Shown: positions 9,336-19,714 of the stretch, piece after piece
Layout: every line of letters starts with the position of its first letter
How positions within the stretch are numbered: the stretch's first letter is position 1
DNA from: Castellaniella daejeonensis
GTDB lineage: Bacteria > Pseudomonadota > Gammaproteobacteria > Burkholderiales > Burkholderiaceae_B
Assembly (NCBI RefSeq): GCF_039523555.1
Contig: NZ_BAAAFN010000006.1
Coordinates: 310,001 to 374,000 of the forward strand
Direction: 5' to 3'
DNA length: 64,000 nucleotides
Notes under the pieces: model-generated
Database searches by the model: none
Told to the model about the DNA's origin: nothing
What the model saw: only the letters and a program-made list of their open reading frames with translations
Position numbers and translations under genes: made by a program

Positions 9336-10186
9336 GCCGGCCGCAGGCCGGGATCCACCCACCCACCGCCGCGGACGGCGAACCGCCCGCGGCATTCTGG
9401 CGCGACCCGTCTCTGCCCTTCATCGAAAGCCGCCGCGCCTGCCGCAGCCGCGCCTGCTACGTGCCGCATCGCCATCCCACTTTTTCCATCGGCGCGGTCG
9501 ATGAGGGCCGCAGCCTGTTCACCGGCGCCCCCGGCGGCCCGATCGGGCTGACCGCCGGCACGCTGGTGTTCGTGCCGGCCGAACGGGTGCATGCCTGCAA
9601 TCCGGTCCCCGATACCGCCTGGAGCTACCAGATGCTGCACCTGGACGCCGCATGGCTGCGGCACGCCAGGGAAGAACATGCCCCGGCCCGTTCGCGCGCG
9701 GCCGAACCGGTCCGCATCTCGACCGACCGCGCGCTCTACCGCCGCTTCAGCCAGCTCAACGCGCTGCTGTTCTCCGGGGCCGGACCGCACGACAAGGAAG
9801 CCGCACTGATCGAGTTCATGGGCGACATCGATACCGGCTCCGGCGTGCATATCGAACCACAGGCCGTCCCGCCCGGCACACACAAGCGCATCCGTCCGGT
9901 CCTGGAGCGCCTGCGCGACGCGCCGGATACCAATGCCTCCCTGAGCGAACTGGCGGCTTTGGCGCGCATGAGCCGCTACCAGCTGATCCGCACCTTCCGC
10001 ACGGCCACCGGCATGACGCCGCATGCCTGGCAGTTGAACCAGCGCGTGAACCTGGCCCGCGAACGGATCCGCAAAGGCGCCGCCATCGCGGAAGTGGCCC
10101 TGCAGCTGGGCTTTGCCGACCAGGCGCATTTCCAGCGGGTGTTCAAGGCCCACACGGGCGTCACGCCGGGCCGCTTCCGGGCCTGA
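9332..10186 (+). CDS. AraC-family transcriptional regulator
   Basis: The 284-residue protein has an N-terminal cupin-like AraC sensor domain (YVPHRHPTFSIG, FVPAERVHACNP) and two C-terminal helix-turn-helix units: LSELAALARMSRYQLIRTFR, and IAEVALQLGFADQAHFQRVF ending in HTGVTPGRFRA. ATG 9332 is chosen because it overlaps the ytfH stop by 4 bp and starts the homologous part; longer starts would run through ytfH. AraC proteins with this sensor domain often control exporters of the LysE type, and a LysE-family gene follows 80 bp downstream. Confidence 0.9.
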   Translation: MSRPQAGIHPPTAADGEPPAAFWRDPSLPFIESRRACRSRACYVPHRHPTFSIGAVDEGRSLFTGAPGGPIGLTAGTLVFVPAERVHACNPVPDTAWSYQMLHLDAAWLRHAREEHAPARSRAAEPVRISTDRALYRRFSQLNALLFSGAGPHDKEAALIEFMGDIDTGSGVHIEPQAVPPGTHKRIRPVLERLRDAPDTNASLSELAALARMSRYQLIRTFRTATGMTPHAWQLNQRVNLARERIRKGAAIAEVALQLGFADQAHFQRVFKAHTGVTPGRFRA

Positions 10187-10266
10187 CGCCGCGCCTGCCT
10201 GCAATTTTCTTCAATACAGGGCGCGTGCGCATCGGCACACTGCGGAAAAACACGCTCGTGCCCAGA

Positions 10267-10902
10267 ATGCAGCAATTCCTGATCATCGCCGCGGCGCACT
10301 TCCTGGCGCTGCTGTCCCCCGGCCCCGACTTCTTCCTGATCGGCAGGACGTCCTTGTCCTCGGGCTGGCGCGTCGCCAGCGGCGCTTGCGCCGGCATCGC
10401 GCTGGCCAACGGGGTATTCATCGCCGCCGCATTCGCCGGCACCGCCGCGCTGCGGCCGGACGGCGTCCTGTTCACCGCCCTGCAGGCGGCCGGCTGCGCC
10501 TACCTGCTCTACCTGGGCCAGATGTTCATCCGCCACGCGGGCCGCAGCCAGCTGGACATCGCGCGAACCCGGACGCCCCTGCCGGCGCGCGCCCCCTGGG
10601 CCTGGCGGCGCTGCGCCGGCATGGGTTTTCTTTCGGGCATCCTGAATCCGAAGAATGCGCTGTTCTATGCCAGCCTGGCCGCGATGCTGAGCGGCCCGCA
10701 TGCAAGCGCCGGCTGGAAAACCCTGTACGGCGCCTGGATGTTCAGTGCGGTGCTGCTGTGGGACGTGCTGGTTGCCGTCATGATCGGCAACCAGGCCGTG
10801 CTGCGGCGTTTCGCACGGCTGCTGCCCTGGCTGGAACGCATGTCCGGCGCCATGCTCATCCTGCTTGCGCTGGGCGTCATGGCGGTCCTGCTGCTGCGCT
10901 GA
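10267..10902 (+). CDS. LysE/RhtB-family amino-acid exporter
   Basis: The 211-residue protein has about six membrane segments and the LysE family start MQQFLIIAAAHFLALLSPGPDFFLI, where the SPGPDF motif is diagnostic. GFLSGILNPKNALFY is the second conserved block. Relatives export amino acids or derivatives from the cytoplasm; the substrate here is unknown. The preceding AraC-type regulator is its likely controller. No clear Shine-Dalgarno is seen before ATG 10267, but this start gives the usual family length. Confidence 0.9.
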   Translation: MQQFLIIAAAHFLALLSPGPDFFLIGRTSLSSGWRVASGACAGIALANGVFIAAAFAGTAALRPDGVLFTALQAAGCAYLLYLGQMFIRHAGRSQLDIARTRTPLPARAPWAWRRCAGMGFLSGILNPKNALFYASLAAMLSGPHASAGWKTLYGAWMFSAVLLWDVLVAVMIGNQAVLRRFARLLPWLERMSGAMLILLALGVMAVLLLR

Positions 10903-10920
10903 AGGCCAGGGCAGGCACGC

Positions 10921-13512
<2,592 letters not shown>

Positions 13513-13560
13513 GGGTGGAACCCCTTGAATAGGGAGGGGGCATTGCGCCCCGATACGCGA

Positions 13561-13589
13561 TATATACGGACAGAAGACGGATTTTCAAG
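13561..13589 (-). promoter_or_regulatory. Candidate heat-shock (sigma-32) promoter of clpB
   Basis: On the minus strand CTTGAAA (13583-13589) is followed after 13 bp by CCGTATATA (13561-13569). This compares with the sigma-32 consensus CTTGAAA, 13-17 bp, CCCCATnTA: the -35 is perfect and the -10 matches at most positions. It lies 49 bp before the clpB start, as expected for a heat-shock gene. Confidence 0.7.
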
Positions 13590-13824
13590 ATGCTGCCCAG
13601 GCCGGGCAACAGGCTCCTTGCCACGTGATCCGCCGCCGTCAGCCAGCGTAGCGCGCAGGCTTTGGGCCATGCGCCACACAAAATCCCGGTCGATTGAGAA
13701 AAGTCAAAGCCGTGACAGATAAATCCCGGTTTCGCGGACGAACGACGCCATTCAGGGTTTACCCGGTGCTACAGTCAGAAGAATCTGATACAAAACCGCC
13801 CTTCCGCCCCTCGAAAGAACCGCC

Positions 13825-14979
13825 ATGACCGCCTCTCAGGACTGGGACCCTCGCGCCCCGGAAGTTCTCGCCGACCCGATCGCCGCCTATGACAGCATGC
13901 GCCGCCGCTGCCCGGTGGCCCACAGCGATTACCTGCATCATTCCGTCTTCCGCCACGCCGACGTCATGCGGATCCTGCTGGATCACAAGACCTTCAGCAG
14001 CCAGGCCTCGCGCCACGTATCCGTGCCCAACAGCATGGACCCCCCCGAACACACCGCCTACCGGCGGCTGATCGAGCCTTATTTCGGCCCCGACCGCATG
14101 GCGGCCTTCGAGCCGGTCTGCCGCCGCCTCTGCGAAGACCTGGTCGCCGCCCTGCCCCGCAACGAGCAGGTCGAAATCATGTTCGGCCTGGCGCATCCCT
14201 TCGCCCTGCGCATGCAATGCGCCTTCCTGGGCTGGCCCGACAGCCTGCACGAACCCCTGCGGCAATGGATCCACAAAAAGAACGTCGCCACGCTTTCGGG
14301 CGACACCCACGCCATCGCCGCCGTGGCCACCGAATTCGACGAGACCATCCGTTCCCTGCTGAAGGTGCGCCGCCAGGCCGGTGACCAGGCGCCCGACGAC
14401 GCCACCACGCGCCTGATGCGCGAAACCGTGAACGGCCACCCCCTGTCCGAAGACGAGATCGTCAGCATCCTGCGCAACTGGACTGTCGGCGAACTGGGGA
14501 CCATGGCGTCCAGCGTCGGCATCATCGCCCACTACCTGGCCACCCACCCCGACCTGCAGAACCGCCTGCGCCGCCATCCCGAACTCGTCCGGCCCGCCAA
14601 TGACGAGATCCTGCGGATCCACGCGCCGCTGATCGCCAACCGCCGCGCCACCACCTGTCCGGTGCGCCTGGGCGGGACGCAGATTCCGGCGGGCGAACGG
14701 GTCACGCTGATCTGGGCTTCGGCCAACCGCGACGAGGCCGTCTTCGGCGACCCGGACGAATTCCGCCTGGACCGCGACCCGTCCCTGAACCTGCTCTATG
14801 GCGCAGGCATCCACGCCTGTCCGGGGGCTCCCCTGGCGCGCCTGGAGATCGAAGCCATGATCCAGGCGCTGCTCGCGGGCACGCGCGCCCTGGAACCCAT
14901 CGAAGACCAGCCGCCCATGCCGGCGATCTACCCGGCCAGCGGCTACCGCCAGGTCATGCTGCAGCTGCGCCACGGCTGA
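13825..14979 (+). CDS. Cytochrome P450
   Basis: The 384-residue protein is a soluble bacterial-length P450. The heme loop is YGAGIHACPG with the thiolate ligand at Cys332, and the K-helix ExxR is EILR at 261-264. The I-helix reads VGELGTMASS at 221-230: aligned with the usual AGxD/ETT motif, the acidic residue is Gly225 while Thr226 is kept, so the normal acid-alcohol pair for oxygen activation is broken. No ferredoxin or reductase gene is adjacent, so the redox partner must be elsewhere. The 312 bp between it and clpB holds the clpB promoter and otherwise nothing I recognise. Substrate unknown. Confidence 0.93.
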   Translation: MTASQDWDPRAPEVLADPIAAYDSMRRRCPVAHSDYLHHSVFRHADVMRILLDHKTFSSQASRHVSVPNSMDPPEHTAYRRLIEPYFGPDRMAAFEPVCRRLCEDLVAALPRNEQVEIMFGLAHPFALRMQCAFLGWPDSLHEPLRQWIHKKNVATLSGDTHAIAAVATEFDETIRSLLKVRRQAGDQAPDDATTRLMRETVNGHPLSEDEIVSILRNWTVGELGTMASSVGIIAHYLATHPDLQNRLRRHPELVRPANDEILRIHAPLIANRRATTCPVRLGGTQIPAGERVTLIWASANRDEAVFGDPDEFRLDRDPSLNLLYGAGIHACPGAPLARLEIEAMIQALLAGTRALEPIEDQPPMPAIYPASGYRQVMLQLRHG

Positions 14980-15131
14980 CCGGCCCATCGCTTCGAAACG
15001 TGGCATTTTCACCGCGCGAGTGCGCGCGGTGTGCGGCTTCGTTCGCCAATCCCTCGCTGCCAGGTCTACAATTCAGGCATGAACGATCCGGGGCCTGCGC
15101 CGCCCCGTCCTGCCGAAGAGACCCGCCAGCC

Positions 15132-15962
15132 ATGTGTCAGTTATTGGGCATGAATTGCGCTACGCCCACGGACATCACGTTTTCCTTCACCGGGTTCGCC
15201 GCGCGCGGCGGCGACACCGATCACCACGCCGACGGCTTCGGCATCGCCTTCTACGAAAACCGCGGTTCGCGCTGTTTCCTGGACAACGCCCCCTGCTGCC
15301 GGTCGCCGGTCGCGGAACTGATCAAGCGCTATCCGATCAAATCCCGCAACGTCATCGCCCACATCCGCAAGGCCACCCAGGGTTCACTGGAGCTGGAGAA
15401 CTGCCATCCCTTCGTGCGCGAACTCTGGGGCCGCCACTGGCTGTTTGCCCATAACGGCGACCTGAAGGACTTCAACCCCGACCTGCGCGGCGACCACATG
15501 CCGATCGGCCAGACCGACAGCGAACGGGCCTTCTGCACCATGATGGAAGGTCTGCGCAGCCGTTTCGGCACCCGCGAGCCCGAAGACACCGAACTGTTCG
15601 CCGCCGTCGCCGACATGACGGCCGATCTCACACGCCACGGCGTCTTCAATTTCCTGATGTCCAACGGCCGCTGCCTGCTGGCGCACTGCTCCACGAACCT
15701 GTACTACATCGTACGGGCCTGGCCGTTCCAGGTGGCCCACCTGGTCGATACCGACATGTCGGTGGATTTCTCGCAGACCAACGCGCGCGGCGACTGCGTC
15801 TCGGTCATCACGACCAAGCCACTCACCGACAACGAAACCTGGACAGCCTTCCAGCAGGGCGAACTGATGATGTTCGTCGACGGCAGGCCTCAGTGCGGCC
15901 GGCTCATCGAGATTCCCGAAGACGTCCGGCGCAGCAACCAGGCCAACATGGCCTGCGTCTGA
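15132..15962 (+). CDS. Class II glutamine amidotransferase, YafJ type
   Basis: The 276-residue protein starts MCQLLGMNC, so Cys2 becomes the N-terminal nucleophile after Met removal, the hallmark of class II (Ntn) amidotransferases. HIRKATQG, ENCHPF and FAHNGDL are the conserved glutamine-binding segments. Without a synthase domain it resembles YafJ/EgtC-like proteins, which act as glutaminases or amidases with mostly unknown partners. ATG 15132 is fixed by the catalytic Cys2; an upstream extension from 15000 would bury it. A 65-residue cysteine-rich gene follows 9 bp later. Confidence 0.92.
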   Translation: MCQLLGMNCATPTDITFSFTGFAARGGDTDHHADGFGIAFYENRGSRCFLDNAPCCRSPVAELIKRYPIKSRNVIAHIRKATQGSLELENCHPFVRELWGRHWLFAHNGDLKDFNPDLRGDHMPIGQTDSERAFCTMMEGLRSRFGTREPEDTELFAAVADMTADLTRHGVFNFLMSNGRCLLAHCSTNLYYIVRAWPFQVAHLVDTDMSVDFSQTNARGDCVSVITTKPLTDNETWTAFQQGELMMFVDGRPQCGRLIEIPEDVRRSNQANMACV

Positions 15963-15971
15963 CGCCACGAT

Positions 15972-16169
15972 ATGGACACGACGAACATCCCCGCCGACGA
16001 CCCCCGCCCCGAAGAACCCGTCGAGCCGGATCTCAACGAATGCTGCGGCAATGGCTGTGAACCTTGCGTGTTCGACATCTACGCCGAGGAAAGGCGCTCC
16101 TGGCAGCAGGCCGTGAAGGCGTGGGAAGAGCGCCAGCGGGCACGCGCCGGCATGCCGCCGGGAACCTGA
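15972..16169 (+). CDS. Small oxidoreductase-like domain protein
   Basis: The 65-residue protein carries NECCGNGCEPCVFDIYAEE, the cysteine cluster of the oxidoreductase-like N-terminal domain (PF09791 family). Four cysteines in CCxxxCxxC spacing could bind metal or an Fe-S cluster. The rest is an acidic, proline-rich N-terminus and a charged helix. It follows the amidotransferase by 9 bp and is likely co-transcribed. Its function is not known to me. Confidence 0.8.
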   Translation: MDTTNIPADDPRPEEPVEPDLNECCGNGCEPCVFDIYAEERRSWQQAVKAWEERQRARAGMPPGT

Positions 16170-16275
16170 TCGCGCCTGCTTCGACAACCTTTCTGCGCAT
16201 AGGGTTCCCGCCGGTTTTCCGAGGGGGCGTTCCTATAATCGGAAGCTCGACCCACCTCTCCAGGAATGACGTACC

Positions 16276-16536
16276 GTGGCCTCCGACGCTATCCCCATGT
16301 TCGCAGAAAACACCTATCCCCTCGACGCGCGCGGCATTGCCAAGCGTTTCCGCCACGCGGCCATCTTCGGCGCGCTGTCGGCGCTGCAGCCCGGTGAAAC
16401 CATGCGCTTCTGCAACGACCATGATCCCCTGCCGCTGCTGCAGCAGCTGAAGAACCATTTCGGCGAAAACATCCAGTTCGAATACCTGGCCCGCAACCCC
16501 GGTGAAATCGTCATCGATTTCCACATCGTGCCCTGA
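16276..16536 (+). CDS. DUF2249-family small protein
   Basis: The 86-residue protein shows the DUF2249 pattern: LDARGIAKRFRHAAIFGAL, LQPGETMRFCNDHDPLPLLQQL and GENIQFEYL. These TusA-like domains are common next to nitrate, nitrite and nitric oxide genes in Betaproteobacteria, but their biochemical role is unclear. GTG 16276 is taken as the start; ATG 16297 is an alternative that removes seven residues. A hairpin terminator follows. A second DUF2249 gene occurs at 23405. Confidence 0.8.
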   Translation: MASDAIPMFAENTYPLDARGIAKRFRHAAIFGALSALQPGETMRFCNDHDPLPLLQQLKNHFGENIQFEYLARNPGEIVIDFHIVP

Positions 16537-16558
16537 GCCGCACCGGGATCAGGCAGCC

Positions 16559-16602
16559 AAGGCCCGAGTTCGGCATTGCACCGGACTCGGGCCTTTCAGT
16601 TT
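16559..16602 (+). terminator. Rho-independent terminator after DUF2249 gene
   Basis: AAGGCCCGAGTTCGG (16559-16573) pairs with CCGGACTCGGGCCTT (16581-16595), an almost perfect 15-bp stem with a short loop, followed by TCAGTTT. It lies 22 bp after the DUF2249 stop and between convergent genes. Confidence 0.75.
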
Positions 16603-16683
16603 GGCTCTGATCCGGCCGCGATTGCAGTAGTGGCTGTATTGGCGGATTCACCCGGCGGGCTTCTCGCCCTTCAAGAGGCCGGA

Positions 16684-17367
16684 TCATTGCCGGCTCAATC
16701 CCTGCAGGAACTGCCCCAGTTCCGGCGGCAGCTGCGTGGGCGGCACCGGCAGGTCCAGGCTTCCCGGCGCGGGCGGCGTGGCTGCCAGCCGCTGCACACG
16801 GAACTGCTGTTCGTACGCGAGCAGGCCCAGGCCCTTTTCTTCCAGCGCATCCAGAACCTGCCGCGCGCCATCCGCCGGCTGGCCGGCGGCAGCCTGCAGC
16901 AGGACGGCCATCCGTCCCAGGGCACGCGTCAGTTCCCTGACTTCGGGCTGCTTGCTCAGCACGCCCCGCCCCGAGCGATCCCGCCCCTGTTCGTCCCGGT
17001 AGGACACGGTATAGACGGCACCCGCGCGGCCGGCCACCGTCTCGCGGGCACCTGTCGGCTGGAGGCTGGTCAACGAGCGGATCATGTCGGGAGCCGGCTG
17101 CGAGGCCCCGCCACCCAGCAGCCTCGCCATGGCACCGCCATCCATGACCAGGGGCCGGCCCGCGGCCCGCATGACTGAATACAGCTTGCCGTCGCGCATC
17201 AGCAAGTAGCCCTGGCCGATGCCGCCGACATCGACCCGCGCATCCGGCCCGTCGAAGGACACCGTCAGTGTCCGGTCGCCCGCCTGCACGGTCGCCACAC
17301 CCGCCGCCAGAACAACGGCCGGGGCAATCCAGCCCCCGGCCGCCAGCAGCCATCCGATCCAGCGCAT
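16684..17367 (-). CDS. Exported protein of unknown function
   Basis: The protein starting MRWIGWLLAAGG has 227 residues; the frame can be extended upstream to 17397. Residues 1-22 are hydrophobic and end in VVLAAG, a likely signal peptide. The mature part looks beta-rich with repeats of the kind GDRTLTVSFDGPDARVDVGG and YTVSYRDEQG, then a helical C-terminus rich in Leu/Pro. I do not recognise a family; DUF4412-like periplasmic proteins are a loose comparison. It is convergent with the DUF2249 gene and divergent from the anaerobic block. Confidence 0.65.
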   Translation of the reverse strand: MRWIGWLLAAGGWIAPAVVLAAGVATVQAGDRTLTVSFDGPDARVDVGGIGQGYLLMRDGKLYSVMRAAGRPLVMDGGAMARLLGGGASQPAPDMIRSLTSLQPTGARETVAGRAGAVYTVSYRDEQGRDRSGRGVLSKQPEVRELTRALGRMAVLLQAAAGQPADGARQVLDALEEKGLGLLAYEQQFRVQRLAATPPAPGSLDLPVPPTQLPPELGQFLQGLSRQ

Positions 17368-17552
17368 CATGTTTCCGTCTCTCCATGGAATTCGCACAGG
17401 TCTTTCACGATAGCGGGTTTGCCGCCCGGGGAACAGGCACAGCGGCGGGTCATGTGTGTCAGGATCTTGCCCCGCCTGCCGTACAGAATCAGCCCGGACC
17501 AGGAGACCCGCAGCCGCCCGGCTGCCGATGGCGCGCTCCGGAATCCCTGTTC

Positions 17553-17566
17553 TTGACCCCCATCAA
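17553..17566 (+). promoter_or_regulatory. FNR-type site upstream of nrdD
   Basis: TTGAC-CCCC-ATCAA matches the FNR consensus TTGAT-N4-ATCAA at nine of ten positions. The centre is 96 bp upstream of the nrdD start. This suggests activation of the class III reductase under low oxygen by FNR or a relative that reads the same site. Confidence 0.8.
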
Positions 17567-17600
17567 GGCTATCCGAAAAAATCGGGAAAGGATCCTAATA

Positions 17601-17647
17601 ACACTATATATTGTGTCTATATTGATTTTGAACACAATATATAGAGG
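17601..17647 (+). promoter_or_regulatory. Pair of NrdR boxes upstream of nrdD
   Basis: Box 1 at 17601-17616 is ACACTATATATTGTGT, a full match to the NrdR consensus. Box 2 at 17632-17647 is ACACAATATATAGAGG, matching in the first 14 bases or so. The two start 31 bp apart, the classic three-turn spacing of NrdR sites. Box 2 overlaps the ribosome binding site of nrdD (start 17656), so bound NrdR should repress strongly when dATP is plentiful. Confidence 0.9.
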
Positions 17648-17655
17648 AACACAGG

Positions 17656-19440
17656 ATGACGCCCCCCACGCATCAAGCCCCGGCCGGGACACCGGCCAGC
17701 CGCCCCGTCCCGCACGTGGACGTGATCCGCTCCATCGACGAATACCTGCACCGCCAGGACTGGCGCGTCAACGCCAACGCCAACCAGGGCTATTCGCTGG
17801 GCGGCCTGATCCTGAACACGTCGGGCAAGATGATCGCCAATTACTGGCTCAGCCACGTCTACCCCGAGGCCATCGGCCAGGCACATCGCCAGGCCGACCT
17901 GCACATCCATGACCTGGACATGCTGTCGGGCTACTGCGCCGGCTGGTCGCTGCGCACGCTGCTCAACGAGGGACTCAACGGTGTTCCCGGCAAGGTCGAA
18001 GCCATCGCGCCGCGCCACATGTCCAGTGCGGTCGGCCAGATCGTCAACTTCCTGGGCACGCTGCAGAACGAATGGGCCGGCGCCCAGGCCTTCAGCTCCT
18101 TCGACACCTACATGGCCCCCTTCATCCGCAAGGACGCCATGTCCTACGCCGAAGTGCGGCAATGCATCCAGGAACTGATCTACAACCTGAACGTGCCCTC
18201 GCGCTGGGGCACGCAGACGCCCTTCACCAACCTGACCTTCGACTGGGTCTGCCCGGAAGACCTGCGCGCCCAGGTGCCGCTGATCGGCGGCGAGGAAATG
18301 CCATTCACCTACGGCGAGCTGCAGGCCGAGATGGACATGATCAACCGCGCCTACATCGAAGTCATGATGGCCGGCGATGCGCGCGGGCGGGCATTCACCT
18401 TCCCCATTCCCACGTACAACATCACGCCCGACTTCGACTGGCACAGCCCGAATTCGGAACTGCTGTTCGAGATGACGGCGAAATACGGCCTGCCCTACTT
18501 CCAGAACTTCATCAACTCCGAACTCAAGCCCAACATGATCCGGTCCATGTGCTGCCGGCTGCAACTGGACCTGCGCGAACTGCTCAAGCGCGGCAACGGC
18601 CTGTTCGGCTCGGCCGAGCAGACGGGTTCCCTGGGCGTGGTCACCATCAACTGCGCGCGCCTGGGCTACCTGCACCAGGGTGACGAGGCGGGGCTGTTTG
18701 CGCGGCTCGACGAACTGCTCGAACTGGGCCGCGACAGCCTGGAAATCAAGCGTCGCGTCATCCAGCAGCACATGGACGACGGCCTGTTCCCCTACACGCG
18801 CCGCTACCTGGGCACCCTGCGCAATCACTTCTCCACGCTGGGGGTCAACGGCATCAATGAAATGATCCGCAACTTCACCGCGGACGAGCACGACCTGACG
18901 AGCCCCCGGGGTCACGCCTTCGCCGTGCGCCTGCTGGACCACGTGCGCGCCCGCATGATCGAATTCCAGGAAGCCACCGGCCACATGTACAACCTGGAGG
19001 CCACCCCCGCCGAAGGCACGACCTACCGCTTCGCCAAGGAAGACCGCGCCCGCTGGCCCGGCATCCTGCAGGCCGGCACGCCCGACATGCCCTACTACAC
19101 CAACTCGTCCCAGCTTCCGGTCGGCTTCACGGACGACCCCTTCGAGGCCCTGGAGCGCCAGGACGAACTGCAGCGCAAATACACCGGCGGCACGGTGCTG
19201 CACCTGTACATGACCGAACCCCTGTCGTCGGCCGATGCCTGCCGCGAACTGGTGCGCCGCACGCTGAGCCGCTTTTCGCTGCCCTACATCACGGTCACGC
19301 CGACGTTTTCCATCTGCCCCCGCCACGGCTACCTGCCGGGCCGCCACGATTTCTGCCCGCACTGCGACGATGAACTGATCGCCCGCAAGCGGCAGGCGGC
19401 AGCCTCGCCGGACGAGACCCCGCGCATAGCGGCAGCCTGA
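17656..19440 (+). CDS. nrdD: Anaerobic ribonucleoside-triphosphate reductase, catalytic part lacking the glycyl-radical tail
   Basis: The 594-residue protein is class III reductase NrdD, which makes dNTPs from NTPs without oxygen. Family blocks include NANANQGYSLGGL, HIHDLDMLSGYCAGWSLRTLL and MCCRLQLD. The C-terminus has the zinc-binding cysteines C554, C567 and C570 (ICPRHGYLPG, DFCPHCDDEL) and then stops. There is no N-terminal ATP-cone, and the expected glycyl-radical segment is absent: it is encoded by the next gene in another frame. FNR and NrdR sites lie upstream and nrdG downstream. Reading through the TGA meets another stop within 18 codons, so readthrough cannot join the two parts. 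Confidence 0.93.
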   Translation: MTPPTHQAPAGTPASRPVPHVDVIRSIDEYLHRQDWRVNANANQGYSLGGLILNTSGKMIANYWLSHVYPEAIGQAHRQADLHIHDLDMLSGYCAGWSLRTLLNEGLNGVPGKVEAIAPRHMSSAVGQIVNFLGTLQNEWAGAQAFSSFDTYMAPFIRKDAMSYAEVRQCIQELIYNLNVPSRWGTQTPFTNLTFDWVCPEDLRAQVPLIGGEEMPFTYGELQAEMDMINRAYIEVMMAGDARGRAFTFPIPTYNITPDFDWHSPNSELLFEMTAKYGLPYFQNFINSELKPNMIRSMCCRLQLDLRELLKRGNGLFGSAEQTGSLGVVTINCARLGYLHQGDEAGLFARLDELLELGRDSLEIKRRVIQQHMDDGLFPYTRRYLGTLRNHFSTLGVNGINEMIRNFTADEHDLTSPRGHAFAVRLLDHVRARMIEFQEATGHMYNLEATPAEGTTYRFAKEDRARWPGILQAGTPDMPYYTNSSQLPVGFTDDPFEALERQDELQRKYTGGTVLHLYMTEPLSSADACRELVRRTLSRFSLPYITVTPTFSICPRHGYLPGRHDFCPHCDDELIARKRQAAASPDETPRIAAA

Positions 19441-19487
19441 TCGCGGCGCACCGATCCCCTTCCACCCACCCTTCACAGGAGCATTCC

Positions 19488-19670
19488 ATGAACACACCCT
19501 CCATCACCCTGAATGACGCCGAACGCCAGCTCTGCGAAATATGGACCCGCGTCATGGGCTACCACCGCCCGATGTCGTCCTTCAACATCGGCAAGAAGGG
19601 CGAATTCCACGAGCGCCGGTTCTTCGTCGAACGGCGCGCCTGCCAGGCACCCGCCCGGCAGGCGGCCTGA
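19488..19670 (+). CDS. nrdD: Separate glycyl-radical domain of the class III ribonucleotide reductase
   Basis: The 60-residue product contains EIWTRVMGYHRP and SSFNIGKKGEFHERRFF, the C-terminal segment that in one-piece NrdD proteins of this type carries the radical glycine; the candidate is Gly24. It lies 47 bp after the nrdD stop in a different frame and has a strong Shine-Dalgarno, AGGAG, about seven bases before its ATG, so it is translated as its own protein. By analogy with GrcA/YfiD, which supplies a radical domain to pyruvate formate-lyase, it should dock onto NrdD after activation by NrdG. The last 12 residues are alanine- and arginine-rich and unrelated to the family. Confidence 0.88.
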   Translation: MNTPSITLNDAERQLCEIWTRVMGYHRPMSSFNIGKKGEFHERRFFVERRACQAPARQAA

Positions 19671-19714
19671 CGCGAACACGCGGCGCCCCCGCCCAGGGGG
19701 CGTCCCTTTCCGCC

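Noticed and set aside
15010..15030. Hairpin ACCGCGCG/CGCGCGGT after the P450 gene
   Set aside because: No T-run and a short stem; could be chance in GC-rich DNA, so not called a terminator.
19438..19491. UGA readthrough or frameshift joining nrdD to the radical-domain gene
   Set aside because: The nrdD frame hits a second TGA at 19489-19491, and the radical-domain gene has its own strong Shine-Dalgarno and ATG.
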